Shown here in pieces: positions 37,505 to 46,868 of a DNA stretch of 64,000 nt (position 1 is its first letter; each line of letters begins with the position of its first letter). Source of the DNA: Sphingobacterium sp. PCS056 (GTDB lineage: Bacteria; Bacteroidota; Bacteroidia; Sphingobacteriales; Sphingobacteriaceae). The notes under the pieces were generated by a model. That model had not been told where the DNA came from and did no database searches. It saw only the letters and a list, made by a program, of their open reading frames with translations. The stretch covers positions 1,860,001-1,924,000 of the forward strand of contig NZ_CP096883.1 of the NCBI RefSeq assembly GCF_023273895.1, read 5' to 3'. The translations under genes were made by a program, and so were the position numbers.

Positions 37505-37522
37505 TAATCAATCGATTGCTTA
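37505..37522. promoter_or_regulatory. CG-centred palindrome upstream of the fucosidase operon
   Basis: TAATCAATCGATTGCTTA, 18 bp with one mismatched pair (37508/37519), centred on CG. It has the shape of a LacI/GalR-type operator and lies 78 nt before the GH29 start codon. Confidence 0.35.
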
Positions 37523-37599
37523 GCAAAAATGGTTTTATCAAATTTTTATTACTCCAAAATAAAACTATATTTAAGATTTAAAACCTATTCTCTAGATAT

Positions 37600-39495
37600 A
37601 TGTTAACATTTCTTTTCTCTAGTTTACTCTTTGTACATGGTAGTATTTTGCCATCTGAACCTGTAAATCCTCCGAAACCATATGGGGCTATACCTTCCGA
37701 ACGACAACTGAAATGGCATGAAATGGAGACTTACTGCCTAATTCATTATACACCAACTACCTTTCAAAATAAGGAGTGGGGATACGGTGATGCCGATCCG
37801 GCTATCTTTAATCCAACTCAATTTGATTCGAATCAAATTGCAAGAGCAGCAGCTTCCGCTGGTTTTAAGGGCTTGATTTCTGTTGCTAAGCATCATGATG
37901 GCTTTTGTCTGTGGCCCACCGCAACCACAACATATAGTGTGGCAGCTTCACCTTGGAAACAAGGTAAAGGTGATATGGTCAAAGATTTTATGTTAGCAAC
38001 GCATGCCAATAAGATGAAATTTGGTGTATATCTTTCCGCATGGGATCGCAACGATATGCGCTATGGTACTGCTGAATATGCGGAGGCTTATCGGGCACAA
38101 CTGACGGAATTGATGTCTAATTATGGAGAATTGTTTACTTCATGGCACGACGGAGCCAATGGAGGTGATGGTTATTATGGTGGATTGAAAGAGAAAAGAA
38201 CCATCGATCGCAATACCTATTATGCATGGGAAGAAAAAACTTGGCCTATCGTACGCAAGTTGCAGCCCATGGCCATGATCTTTAGTGATGTTGGTCCCGA
38301 TATGCGATGGGTCGGAAATGAAAAGGGATTTGCAGGAGAAACCTCATGGGCAACTTTTACACCAGAAGGCTTAGATGGGAAAAAAGCAGTTCCCGGATTA
38401 GTTAATGAAAAAACATTGACATCTGGAGTTCGAAATGGAAAATATTGGATTCCTGCTGAATGTGATGTTCCGCAAAGACCAGGCTGGTTTTATCATGCAG
38501 AACAAGATGCTCAGGTGAAAACACCAAATCAGCTATTTGAAATCTATTTAAAATCTGTCGGGCGTGGTGCGAATATGAATCTTGGGCTGGCTCCTATGCC
38601 ATCAGGTCAATTGCATGACAATGATGTCAAATCTTTGGCGGCATTTGGAAAAAAGGTCGATAAAACTTTTAAAACCAATTTAGCAAAAGATGCTCAAATT
38701 AAAGCATCTACTATTCGTGAGCACTCCATTCAAGAGTATGGAACATCGTATATCCTCGATGATGATCGCTATAGCTATTGGGCGACAAACGATGATGAGC
38801 ATCAAGCTTCATTAGAAATAAAGTTGAATGGTAAACAAACCTTTGATATTATTCAGATACGAGAAAATATTAAACTCGGTCAACGACTTGATAGTGTTTT
38901 GGTAGAGCAAAAAGTGAATGGCCAATGGGTGATATTGACAAAGGCTACAAGTATTGGCGCTAATCGATTGATGAAATTGGAAAATCCGGTTACGACCGAT
39001 GAACTGCGGGTTCAGTTGTTTGCTCCAGTCGCTATTACGGTAAGTGATTTTGGATTATATAAAGAGTATAATGAAGACTTTGAATTTGAAGGTGCAGGAT
39101 TTAAAAAATTAAATGCAAGGGAGTTTACAGTTAATTCTTTTTCCCAATCAGCAAAGGCACTTGATGGTAAGAGCGAAACTTTTGCCTCCGTACAAGCATA
39201 TAAAAAGGGATTTGTTTTCGAATTGAAAAGTGATGTCTTAGGACTCGGTTACTTACCGCGTCAAGATGGACAAACAGCGGGTACAGCGACCAAGTATAAG
39301 ATCTATACCAGTCACAACAAGCAACAATGGGAAATGGTGAAAGAGGGTGAGTTTTCCAACATTAAAGCAAATCCCATTTTACAACAGATCATTTTTGATG
39401 ATGTCTTAAAGGCAAAATACATCAAATTTGTTCCAACTGAAACGTTAACGAAAGATGTCTTCACAGTAGCAGAATTTGAATTATATTCTAAATAA
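37600..39495 (+). CDS. GH29 alpha-L-fucosidase with C-terminal discoidin-like module
   Basis: 631 residues with a short N-terminal signal peptide. The GH29 barrel (about 25-360) shows HYTPTTFQNKEWGYGD, VAKHHDGFCLWPT (97-108; the family's conserved His-His-Asp), and the candidate nucleophile Asp184 in SWHDGANGGD. The C-terminal half (about 370-631) consists of beta-sandwich sequence resembling F5/8 type C (discoidin) carbohydrate-binding modules. It releases terminal L-fucose from oligosaccharides or glycoproteins, in the periplasm. The next gene, a GH95 fucosidase, starts 3 nt after the stop: a two-gene fucose-release operon. A CG-centred palindrome upstream is a possible operator. Confidence 0.92.
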   Translation: MLTFLFSSLLFVHGSILPSEPVNPPKPYGAIPSERQLKWHEMETYCLIHYTPTTFQNKEWGYGDADPAIFNPTQFDSNQIARAAASAGFKGLISVAKHHDGFCLWPTATTTYSVAASPWKQGKGDMVKDFMLATHANKMKFGVYLSAWDRNDMRYGTAEYAEAYRAQLTELMSNYGELFTSWHDGANGGDGYYGGLKEKRTIDRNTYYAWEEKTWPIVRKLQPMAMIFSDVGPDMRWVGNEKGFAGETSWATFTPEGLDGKKAVPGLVNEKTLTSGVRNGKYWIPAECDVPQRPGWFYHAEQDAQVKTPNQLFEIYLKSVGRGANMNLGLAPMPSGQLHDNDVKSLAAFGKKVDKTFKTNLAKDAQIKASTIREHSIQEYGTSYILDDDRYSYWATNDDEHQASLEIKLNGKQTFDIIQIRENIKLGQRLDSVLVEQKVNGQWVILTKATSIGANRLMKLENPVTTDELRVQLFAPVAITVSDFGLYKEYNEDFEFEGAGFKKLNAREFTVNSFSQSAKALDGKSETFASVQAYKKGFVFELKSDVLGLGYLPRQDGQTAGTATKYKIYTSHNKQQWEMVKEGEFSNIKANPILQQIIFDDVLKAKYIKFVPTETLTKDVFTVAEFELYSK

Positions 39496-39498
39496 AAA

Positions 39499-41847
39499 AT
39501 GAAATTTACAACTAAATCAACCTTATTGGCTCTGTTATCGATCACTTCTCTCCAAGCGTATGCACAAAAAAGAGATGGTCTAACGATGTGGTACGATAAA
39601 CCAGCTACTCGATGGGAAGAAACGCTGCCATTAGGAAATGGATTGATAGGAATGATGCCAGATGGTGGAATTATGTCCGAATCCTTGGTGTTAAATGAGA
39701 TTTCTATGTGGTCGGGCTCAGCTGAAGATCCCAATAATTATGATGCATATAAAAGTGTTAGCGAGATTCAAAAATTATTGATAGCAGGGAAGAATAAAGA
39801 GGCTGAGGATCTGGTGAATAAGAACTTTGTCTGTAACGGACAGGGGTCTGCTTTTGGAGCAGGTGCGAATGCACCATATGGTTGTTATCAGAATTTTGGA
39901 TTTTTAAAATTTAATTTTGAAGTGGATGCACAGCATATTTCTAATTATGAACGATCATTAAATATTGGAAACGCTACTGTACACACTTCTTTCACTTCTT
40001 CGGGAGTAGACTACAAGAGAACTTATTACACTTCTTTTGATCAAAATGTAGGCGTGATACATTTAACTGCTTCTCAGAAAAAAAGTATCAGTTTTGCTGT
40101 TGCTCTGGAAAGATCGGAAAATATTGATTCTTATGAGATTAAAAATGGTGAAATTGTTTTATTAGGTTCTTTACCAGATGGTAAAGGAAGCAAAAACTTA
40201 CAGTTTGCCGGTAAGGTTAAGATCAGCTTTAAGGGAGGGAGATTGACGGATAATGGAAAACAGTTAATTTTGACAGGTGCTGATGAAGCTACAGTCCTTT
40301 TCGCAGCAAGTACAAATTATTATGGTACCAATCCACAAACGGTTGTCGGTAAGGATATCTTAGCTGTTGAAAAAAAAGCTAATAGTACACTATATAGCAA
40401 TCATAAAAAAGCTTATGCAAAGAAATTTGATCGTGTTACTTTAAACATTGCAGATCATCAGCTTAAGGTCGATACGCCGACTCCGCAACGTTTACATCAA
40501 TTTTTTGAAAATCCAGCTTTGGATAATGGATTGGCGGCATTGTACTTTCAGTTTGGTCGTTATTTGAGTATTTCAAGCACAGCTCCAGATCACAAAAATG
40601 CATTACCTCCAAATTTACAGGGGTTATGGGCGCATCAGATCCAAACACCTTGGAATGGAGATTATCACTTAAATATCAATGCACAAATGAATCACTGGGG
40701 AGTTGAAGTCAGTAATCTTTCTGAATATCATAAACCCTTTATAGCAATGATCAAACGTATTGCAAAGACAGGTGAAAAAACAGCTAAAGCTTATTACAAT
40801 GCACCAGGATGGGTTGTTTATATGATGACAAACGTCTGGGGTTACTCAGCTCCAGGAGAAAATGCATCTTGGGGATCGAGTACAGCTTCAGGATGGTTGT
40901 GTAATCATCTTTGGGAACACTACCTATTTACGCAGGATAAAGCCTATTTAAAAGAAGTATATCCTGTATTAAAAGGAGCAGCTGAATTTTACGATTATAT
41001 CTTAGTGAAAGATCCAAAGACAGGCTGGCTGGTTACTTCACCGTCCGTTTCTCCAGAAAATGGATTCCGTCTTCCTAATGGTGAAGTCGCTTCCGTAGTA
41101 ATGGGGCCTACGATCGATAATCAGATTGTTAGAGAGCTGTATGGTAATTTAATTCAGGCAGATAGTTTGTTACAGATGAACGATCCTTTTATCCACAAGT
41201 TAAAGGAAAAATTAAGTCAAATTCCACCAGCGGTAGTGGTGAGCAAAAGCGGCCGTGTTCAAGAATGGTTAGCCGATTACGAAGAAGTAGAGCCACAGCA
41301 TCGTCATGTATCACATTTGTATGGCCTGTATCCGGCTAATTTTATCTCGCCTCAAAAAGATAAATCTTGGGCAGACGCAGCTCGTAAGACGCTAGAAGTA
41401 AGAGGAGATCAAGGCACAGGATGGTCACGCGCTTGGAAGATTTTATTTTGGGCGAGATTGCAGGATGGCGATCATTCCCTAGAGATATTAAGACAATTGC
41501 TAAAACCCGCATTTGTTAATGAAACGACTTACCAAGGAGTTGGAGCAGGTACTTACCCAAATTTGTTCTGTGCACATCCTCCATTTCAAATAGATGGTAA
41601 TTTTGGAGGTTCAGCAGGAATTGCTGAGATGCTTCTTCAAAGCCACGCAGGCTTTATTCATTTACTACCTGCTCTACCCAAAGCGTGGAAAGATGGAGCT
41701 GTAAAAGGATTAAAGGCTAGAGGTAACTATACGGTGGATATGACATGGAAAGATGGCAAGGTGATCCACTATGAGATTGCTGGACCCAAAAATACGGTCC
41801 TTAAAGTATTAAATGGTTCAGAATATCAAAATTATACAATAAAATAA
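39499..41847 (+). CDS. GH95 family alpha-L-fucosidase (or alpha-L-galactosidase)
   Basis: 782 residues with a signal peptide (ending LQAYAQ). N-terminal super-sandwich domain opens with MWYDKPATRWEETLPLGNG, diagnostic of GH95; an alpha/alpha-barrel follows. Catalytic positions known from BbAfcA are recognisable: the two Asn of DYHLNINAQMNHWG, the general acid Glu in WLCNHLWEHYL, and Asp in QIDGNFGGSAG. The family inverts alpha-1,2-fucose or alpha-galactose linkages. The start codon is 3 nt after the GH29 gene, so translation is probably coupled. Together they suggest scavenging of fucosylated glycans. Terminated by the hairpin at 41867. Confidence 0.95.
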   Translation: MKFTTKSTLLALLSITSLQAYAQKRDGLTMWYDKPATRWEETLPLGNGLIGMMPDGGIMSESLVLNEISMWSGSAEDPNNYDAYKSVSEIQKLLIAGKNKEAEDLVNKNFVCNGQGSAFGAGANAPYGCYQNFGFLKFNFEVDAQHISNYERSLNIGNATVHTSFTSSGVDYKRTYYTSFDQNVGVIHLTASQKKSISFAVALERSENIDSYEIKNGEIVLLGSLPDGKGSKNLQFAGKVKISFKGGRLTDNGKQLILTGADEATVLFAASTNYYGTNPQTVVGKDILAVEKKANSTLYSNHKKAYAKKFDRVTLNIADHQLKVDTPTPQRLHQFFENPALDNGLAALYFQFGRYLSISSTAPDHKNALPPNLQGLWAHQIQTPWNGDYHLNINAQMNHWGVEVSNLSEYHKPFIAMIKRIAKTGEKTAKAYYNAPGWVVYMMTNVWGYSAPGENASWGSSTASGWLCNHLWEHYLFTQDKAYLKEVYPVLKGAAEFYDYILVKDPKTGWLVTSPSVSPENGFRLPNGEVASVVMGPTIDNQIVRELYGNLIQADSLLQMNDPFIHKLKEKLSQIPPAVVVSKSGRVQEWLADYEEVEPQHRHVSHLYGLYPANFISPQKDKSWADAARKTLEVRGDQGTGWSRAWKILFWARLQDGDHSLEILRQLLKPAFVNETTYQGVGAGTYPNLFCAHPPFQIDGNFGGSAGIAEMLLQSHAGFIHLLPALPKAWKDGAVKGLKARGNYTVDMTWKDGKVIHYEIAGPKNTVLKVLNGSEYQNYTIK

Positions 41848-41866
41848 TTAGTAAATAAATTTATGT

Positions 41867-41909
41867 AAATTGGTTGTAGATTTAAGTGTAATCTACAACC
41901 AATTTTTTT
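41867..41909 (+). terminator. Strong terminator of the fucosidase operon
   Basis: Perfect 16-bp stem (41867-41882 / 41890-41905), 7-nt loop, followed by a run of T to 41909. The next ATG (pseudogene) starts directly after the T run. Confidence 0.9.
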
Positions 41910-42502
41910 ATGAACCTATCCGTTTTTCGTTGCATTATTTTTTTTATCATCTTTTTGGGTGCTTGTGACTTAGATACAAAACAAGTACAAAAGAAAAAAG
42001 GTGGTGTGATCTCCAAGAACATCCTTACTTTCAAGCAGCACTAAATAAAGTGGAACACGTGAAAAATTTCTATGAAAACATGCCCGTTTTTCCCGAAATA
42101 ACGCCACGGAATTTAAAAGGTGATTCACTAAAATTTGATCAATTTCTTGATGGAAAGATGATTATTGTTGCGATCTGGTCGAGTAAGGGTAAGAATTCGA
42201 AAATGGATTTGCCAGTTTTGTTAAAAAAAGAAGCTGCATGAAGTAAAATGGGGGTGCAGGTTGTTTATTTGACCGATGATGAAGATGATGAACGTTGGCG
42301 AAAAAGTAACCATCTTATAGGACTTGGGTCAAACAGCTATTTGTTAAATGTGACGGATCGTGATTTTATTAAAAACAGCTATGACGTTGTTGCTACACCT
42401 CGTTATTTGTGGATAGATCCCAAAACACGAGCGATTATTGAGCTGGTCGGGGCAGATCCAACTTTGCCTGATTTCATGAAAAAACTAAAAAATAAATTAT
42501 AA
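41910..42502 (+). pseudogene. Decayed thioredoxin-like (TlpA-type) lipoprotein
   Basis: A broken gene spread over two frames. From ATG 41910 there is a lipoprotein signal (IIFFIIFLGAC) in one frame, which ends shortly. From about 42000, the -1-shifted frame reads on as a protein (DLQEHPYFQAALNKVEHV...) consistent with a one-base loss in the A-rich stretch near 41988-42000. This frame meets TGA at 42239-42241, then continues in frame to 42502 (VVYLTDDEDDERW, ATPRYLWIDPKTRA). The layout resembles a thioredoxin-fold TlpA/AhpC-TSA protein. The redox motif is missing: where WCxxC is expected the sequence reads WSSKGKNSK. Sits between the fucosidase terminator and the AraC gene. A sequencing error could explain the frameshift but not the stop codon as well. 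Confidence 0.75.
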
Positions 42503-42584
42503 ATGGATTTACGATTATTGTCTATTATATTGTTTAAATTTGAATAATTAAACAATATCTGTTTTTTTTTAGTTTTTTTTGATC

Positions 42585-43466
42585 ATGAAAGTTGTTCAAT
42601 TTACCGTTCCTGTTCCAAATCAGGGCTCTGTTTGTGTACAAGAGGATCTATTGGTGGAGTTCTACAGTAACTATCATCGGCATAAAGAAATTCAACTCAC
42701 ATACATCTTAAAAGGAGAGGGTACTTTTTTGATTGGCAATTTTACGCATCAATTCAAACAAGATGAAATTTATATTGTTGATGCCAATGAACCACATATG
42801 TTTCAACGTTCGGAATTGATCCCAGATCCCTTATTAAAAGAACAAATTCATGCCATTCATATTTTCTTCGATTACAACAGATTCAGAGATTTTTTGCAAT
42901 TACCAGAATTGGAAGAAGTTCGTTTCTTTCTGGAAAATATCAATGTAAGTAAAAAGTTAGATGCAGGATCAAACCCTGCGATCAAACGAAAATTCTTACA
43001 GATTAATGAAGCAGACGGAGTAGAACGGTTAACTGCATTTGTCAGTTTAATCGATTACCTTACTGAAAAAGTAGATCTTTGGACATCGCTATATACTGGG
43101 ATTCCACAGAAAAAGTATTCTGATGCAGAAGGGATACGTATTAATGAGATTTTTCAATATACATTTAAGCATTTTGAGCAAAAGATATCGCTAGAAGATA
43201 TTTCGGGAGTTGCTCATATGACCCCGCACGCATTTTGTAAATATTTTAAGAAACATACGCGAAAGACTTATATCACCTTTCTTAACGAGATTCGTATCGA
43301 ACAAGCCTGTAAAATGTTGATCCATGGTCTATCGGAAAATGTATCGGATATCGCTTTTAAAACAGGTTTTAATAATGTGGTCAATTTTAATCGCGTTTTT
43401 AAAAAAATCACTAAACTCTCTCCAAGTGAATACTTAGTACAACATAAAATAAAAGACATGAACTAA
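42585..43466 (+). CDS. AraC family transcriptional regulator
   Basis: 293 residues from ATG 42585 (a TTG at 42579 is also in frame). Residues about 20-105 form a cupin-like effector domain (HRHKEIQLTYILKGEGTFLIG, IVDANEPHMFQ). The C-terminal 100 residues contain the two AraC helix-turn-helices: ISLEDISGVAHMTPHAFCKYFKKH and NVSDIAFKTGFNNVVNFNRVFKK, with the family's SPSEY ending. Expected to sense a small molecule, perhaps a sugar. It follows the fucosidase genes after a pseudogene; control of that operon is plausible but not shown. Transcribed toward the M64 peptidase gene, 22 nt away. Confidence 0.92.
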   Translation: MKVVQFTVPVPNQGSVCVQEDLLVEFYSNYHRHKEIQLTYILKGEGTFLIGNFTHQFKQDEIYIVDANEPHMFQRSELIPDPLLKEQIHAIHIFFDYNRFRDFLQLPELEEVRFFLENINVSKKLDAGSNPAIKRKFLQINEADGVERLTAFVSLIDYLTEKVDLWTSLYTGIPQKKYSDAEGIRINEIFQYTFKHFEQKISLEDISGVAHMTPHAFCKYFKKHTRKTYITFLNEIRIEQACKMLIHGLSENVSDIAFKTGFNNVVNFNRVFKKITKLSPSEYLVQHKIKDMN

Positions 43467-43488
43467 TACTCATCCATACCCTATATTC

Positions 43489-45225
43489 ATGAATATCAAA
43501 TTACAACCCTTATTTTTAAGCTTTTTCCTTTTATTTCTTTTCTTTCCAAGTTGTTTTGCACAACGTTATGCCATAGATACGTTGCAGTATCAAGGAACCG
43601 ATCAAAAGGTAGTGAACCTCGTAATTTTAGGCGATGGTTATACACAAGCACAATTGACAGATTTTGAAGAAGATGCCAAACGTTTCACGGATTATTTCTT
43701 TCAGACAGAACCTTTTCGTCAATACAGTAATTATTTTAATGTGTTTGCAGTCAAAACACCTTCACCAGAATCTGGTGCAGCACATGCCTGTAGCGCGAGT
43801 GACTGTGTGCATGGCCATACAGATTTGAGTAAATATCCTGCGCGATTTAATAAGTTTACAAAAAAATATCCCGTTCCTGTTGCCTCTCCCAATACCATAT
43901 TTGGAAGTAGCTTTGATAATGGAGGATTACATCGATTGGTCGTTCCCCAGAAATATCGGGTCATCGATCAGGTGTTGAAAGATTATATTCCAAATTATAC
44001 ACAAGTTGTAATTTTGGTCAACTCTCCCTTTTATGGAGGTTCTGGTGGTAAGTATGCGACTGCTACAGTTAACTTTATGAGCAATGATATTGCAGTACAT
44101 GAGATCGGTCATTCATTCTCTATTCTGGCAGATGAGTACTGGGCTGGTAATCAGTATGCCATAGAGGGACCCAATCGTAGTCAAGAATCCGATCCAACAA
44201 AAGTGCCTTGGAAGCATTGGGTGGGTACGCAAGGTATTGGCGTGTATGCTTATGGCGGAACAGGATCAAAGTCTACTTGGTTTAGACCTCATGAATTTTG
44301 TAAAATGCAATATTTGGTAGCTCCATTTTGTGCGGTATGTCAAGAAGTTTTTGTGGAAACGATACACCAGAAGACGAATCCAATCGTCGCGACCTTGCCA
44401 GTAGAGAGTAAACTAATAGATGCAGATAGTAGTATGTCTGTTTTTACGCTAAAATTATTAAAACCATCTCCCAATACATTGGATGTGAAATGGTATCTCA
44501 ACGATCTTTTAATTGATCAAAACATCGATTCGATTTATTTGAATGTAGGGATGCTTCAATTGGGAGACAATCAATTAAAAGCGGTTGTGAAAGATACAAC
44601 GTCTTTAGTTCGGATCGATGACCACCATAGCCATCAATACGAAGCAGTATGGTCGATTACCAATAATAAAGATCGTGAACTTAGCGCCCCATTATCCAAT
44701 TGGGGAGATACGTTGGAGACCTGTTTTAATGGTGGACAGGTATTGACTATCAAACAGGCAAGTCGCGGATTAACGTACAATTGGTATCGTGAAAATCAAG
44801 TAGATGTTCCTTTTGCTTCTGGACCTAATGTGAGTGTGAATGAAGTCAAAGAATCAACTAGTTATTTCGTTGAAAGTGTGTGGAAAGGTAAGACATCTCC
44901 TCGAAGCAAAGTATTAGTTAAAGTTTTTGATATGATTGAAAAGCCTAGTGGTGCGAAGGTGAAGTTAGATAAGAAATTAGGTAAAATTCGTATTTCTTTA
45001 GATGAAAAATATGATGATCGTTACAATTATTTATGGTGTAACGAAGATGGTACATTGTTGTATGAATGGGATGAGGTTAATGGCGAATATGTGCGTCCTA
45101 AAGGAAATAACAATGAATTTGTCTTGAATAAGTCAGATAATAAATCTAAAGTATATGTGCTAAAAGTTAATAAATTAACAACATGTCGTAGTGAAAGATT
45201 GGAAATCAATATTCCTAAATTTTAA
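43489..45225 (+). CDS. Peptidase M64 family metalloprotease (IgA-peptidase-like), secreted
   Basis: 578 residues with a signal peptide (about 1-24, ending SCFAQ). The M64 domain (about 35-300) has the early motif VNLVILGDGYTQAQ and the zinc-binding HEIGHSF with His204, Glu205 and His208, plus a downstream Asp/Glu (LADEYW) as third ligand region. A run of cysteines (FCKMQYLVAPFCAVC) probably forms disulfides. Residues about 300-578 are beta-rich repeats resembling Ig-like or PKD-like modules. M64 enzymes include an IgA protease of Clostridium ramosum; here the substrate is unknown. Followed after 59 nt by a lipoprotein gene. Confidence 0.9.
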   Translation: MNIKLQPLFLSFFLLFLFFPSCFAQRYAIDTLQYQGTDQKVVNLVILGDGYTQAQLTDFEEDAKRFTDYFFQTEPFRQYSNYFNVFAVKTPSPESGAAHACSASDCVHGHTDLSKYPARFNKFTKKYPVPVASPNTIFGSSFDNGGLHRLVVPQKYRVIDQVLKDYIPNYTQVVILVNSPFYGGSGGKYATATVNFMSNDIAVHEIGHSFSILADEYWAGNQYAIEGPNRSQESDPTKVPWKHWVGTQGIGVYAYGGTGSKSTWFRPHEFCKMQYLVAPFCAVCQEVFVETIHQKTNPIVATLPVESKLIDADSSMSVFTLKLLKPSPNTLDVKWYLNDLLIDQNIDSIYLNVGMLQLGDNQLKAVVKDTTSLVRIDDHHSHQYEAVWSITNNKDRELSAPLSNWGDTLETCFNGGQVLTIKQASRGLTYNWYRENQVDVPFASGPNVSVNEVKESTSYFVESVWKGKTSPRSKVLVKVFDMIEKPSGAKVKLDKKLGKIRISLDEKYDDRYNYLWCNEDGTLLYEWDEVNGEYVRPKGNNNEFVLNKSDNKSKVYVLKVNKLTTCRSERLEINIPKF

Positions 45226-45284
45226 TGTTTAGAAGTAATAAGTATCTTTAAAGTTATTGTTGTATAACTAACCTTAGATATTTT

Positions 45285-46733
45285 ATGAAAAAGAATGCCC
45301 AATTTAATTTGAGCATATCTTCTTTATTATTCATCTTTTTATTAGCCGCTGCTTCATCATGTCAAAAGAATAAGAAAATTTCAGATGAATTAGAAGAAAA
45401 TGTGTTCGCCGTAAAATTCAAGATTAAAGATTTTGAAAGCGTGGTAACGCCACTGCAAAAGACCAGTGCCGTCAAGAAATTAGCCTCTGGAAAAGTCGCA
45501 GGAAGTGCACAAGAAGAGATTCTCTTTCAGTGGACTTTTGATTTAGGTAACACTGATCCTGCTATAGCAATTAATCCTTTACCTATCATTGATTATAATA
45601 ACGGTAAAGTTGATTATAGCTTTACAGCTGGATGGCCAACGACTGGCAAATCAATCAACTTTAAAGGAGCACAGTCAGTTCTGATAAAACTGCCCGTCCA
45701 AAAAATTGAATCTCTTCATATCTTGAGCATGGATGTGAATAGCTCGGGAACTGGACCTCGAGCAATATTGATTGACTATTCAACCGACCTCGGAAAGTCT
45801 TTCTTTACACTTTCAGATACCCTCCATTATCCAATTGAATTGACAAATAATGGTGTCGCCAAATTTGCCGTGAACCAATCATTGACTGGAATATCTACCG
45901 TAGAAAAAAATGATGTTTGGATTCGTTTGCGTTTATTTGAAGGCAAAAGACCTACTGGCAGTATCTACAATCCCACGACTGGGACCTTTAAAATGGACAA
46001 TTTAGTGATAACAGGAGTGGTCGATGGATCAGTATTAAAAAATAAACTCTATTATCATATTTATAATTCTGAAAGTCAGGCATTGGTTAAACAAGGAGGA
46101 ATCTCTGCTCAGGAAACCTTTGAGATCGACCTGCCTTTAGGAACTTATTATTTGAGTGTAGTGACTAAAAACTCCAATAGTCCCATTGTTTTTGCGAATA
46201 GTGGTCATCGAAATGGTTTTTATATGAGTAATTCATTTCAGGAAAAAGAAGTGGAAATCTATGCTGCAAGAGATACATTTGAGGTGAGCAAAGCAATGGA
46301 AAGAGTGTTGACATTAGATCGGATCTTTAGCGAGATTAATGTCGAATTTACGGATATCGAAGATTTAAGTAATATTGACAGTATCCGTATTCAGCAAAAA
46401 CATCCTAGCTTTTATTATTACCCTTTTAGTAACAGCAGCAATACCCAAATGGATGCCAGTGTCCTGCTGATAGAACCACAATTTACAGCAAATAACAAGA
46501 AGTTTTATTTTAATCAATTTATGGGATTTCATGAAACAGATCAATCCATTAAGTATGAACTGAAAGTATTTGCTGAAGGCACTATAATTCGGACATTCGA
46601 GCTGAGTACTGATGTTAAAAACAATATGCAAGTTCTTTTTAAAGGATTACTCTTAGCCGGGTTAGATCCTATTCAGGGATTTACAATCCGAAAAAATGAA
46701 ATCTGGAATGGCAAGCTAGATGTCGATTTTTAA
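45285..46733 (+). CDS. Lipoprotein of unknown function, with possible fimbrial-anchor-like C-terminus
   Basis: 482 residues with a lipoprotein signal peptide (lipobox AASSC, cysteine about 26). The middle part (about 60-240) is beta-rich with FQWTFDLGNTDPA and a jelly-roll-like pattern (FKMDNLVITGV) seen in concanavalin-like or cleaved-adhesin-like domains. The C-terminal part (about 250-482), with DLPLGTYYLSVVTKN and the tandem strands near IDSIRIQQKH, is reminiscent of Mfa2/FimB fimbrial anchors. None of this is a secure match. It follows the M64 protease gene on the same strand (59 nt) and may be an outer-surface partner. Function unknown. Confidence 0.6.
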   Translation: MKKNAQFNLSISSLLFIFLLAAASSCQKNKKISDELEENVFAVKFKIKDFESVVTPLQKTSAVKKLASGKVAGSAQEEILFQWTFDLGNTDPAIAINPLPIIDYNNGKVDYSFTAGWPTTGKSINFKGAQSVLIKLPVQKIESLHILSMDVNSSGTGPRAILIDYSTDLGKSFFTLSDTLHYPIELTNNGVAKFAVNQSLTGISTVEKNDVWIRLRLFEGKRPTGSIYNPTTGTFKMDNLVITGVVDGSVLKNKLYYHIYNSESQALVKQGGISAQETFEIDLPLGTYYLSVVTKNSNSPIVFANSGHRNGFYMSNSFQEKEVEIYAARDTFEVSKAMERVLTLDRIFSEINVEFTDIEDLSNIDSIRIQQKHPSFYYYPFSNSSNTQMDASVLLIEPQFTANNKKFYFNQFMGFHETDQSIKYELKVFAEGTIIRTFELSTDVKNNMQVLFKGLLLAGLDPIQGFTIRKNEIWNGKLDVDF

Positions 46734-46796
46734 AAATGAAGAGACCCGCATGGGCTAGGTTGTTCTCAAAAGAAACCAGTTAAAAAAGGGTGTAAC

Positions 46797-46838
46797 TGCA
46801 ATGCCCCCAGAAAGTGTCTAACTTTTGGGGGCATTGCA
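46797..46838. terminator. Terminator between the lipoprotein and convergent glyS
   Basis: GC-rich inverted repeat: TGCAATGCCCCC (46797-46808) and complement (46827-46838) extended inward by partly paired sequence. On the minus strand a run of six T follows 9-14 nt later, 72 nt past the glyS stop; on the plus strand no T tract follows. Confidence 0.65.
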
Positions 46839-46868
46839 CACTTCAAAGAAGCGACATCCTTTTATCAA

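Noticed and set aside
39312..39734. 140-codon minus-strand frame across the GH29/GH95 junction
   Set aside because: Entirely antisense to two well-supported fucosidase genes; low-complexity product.
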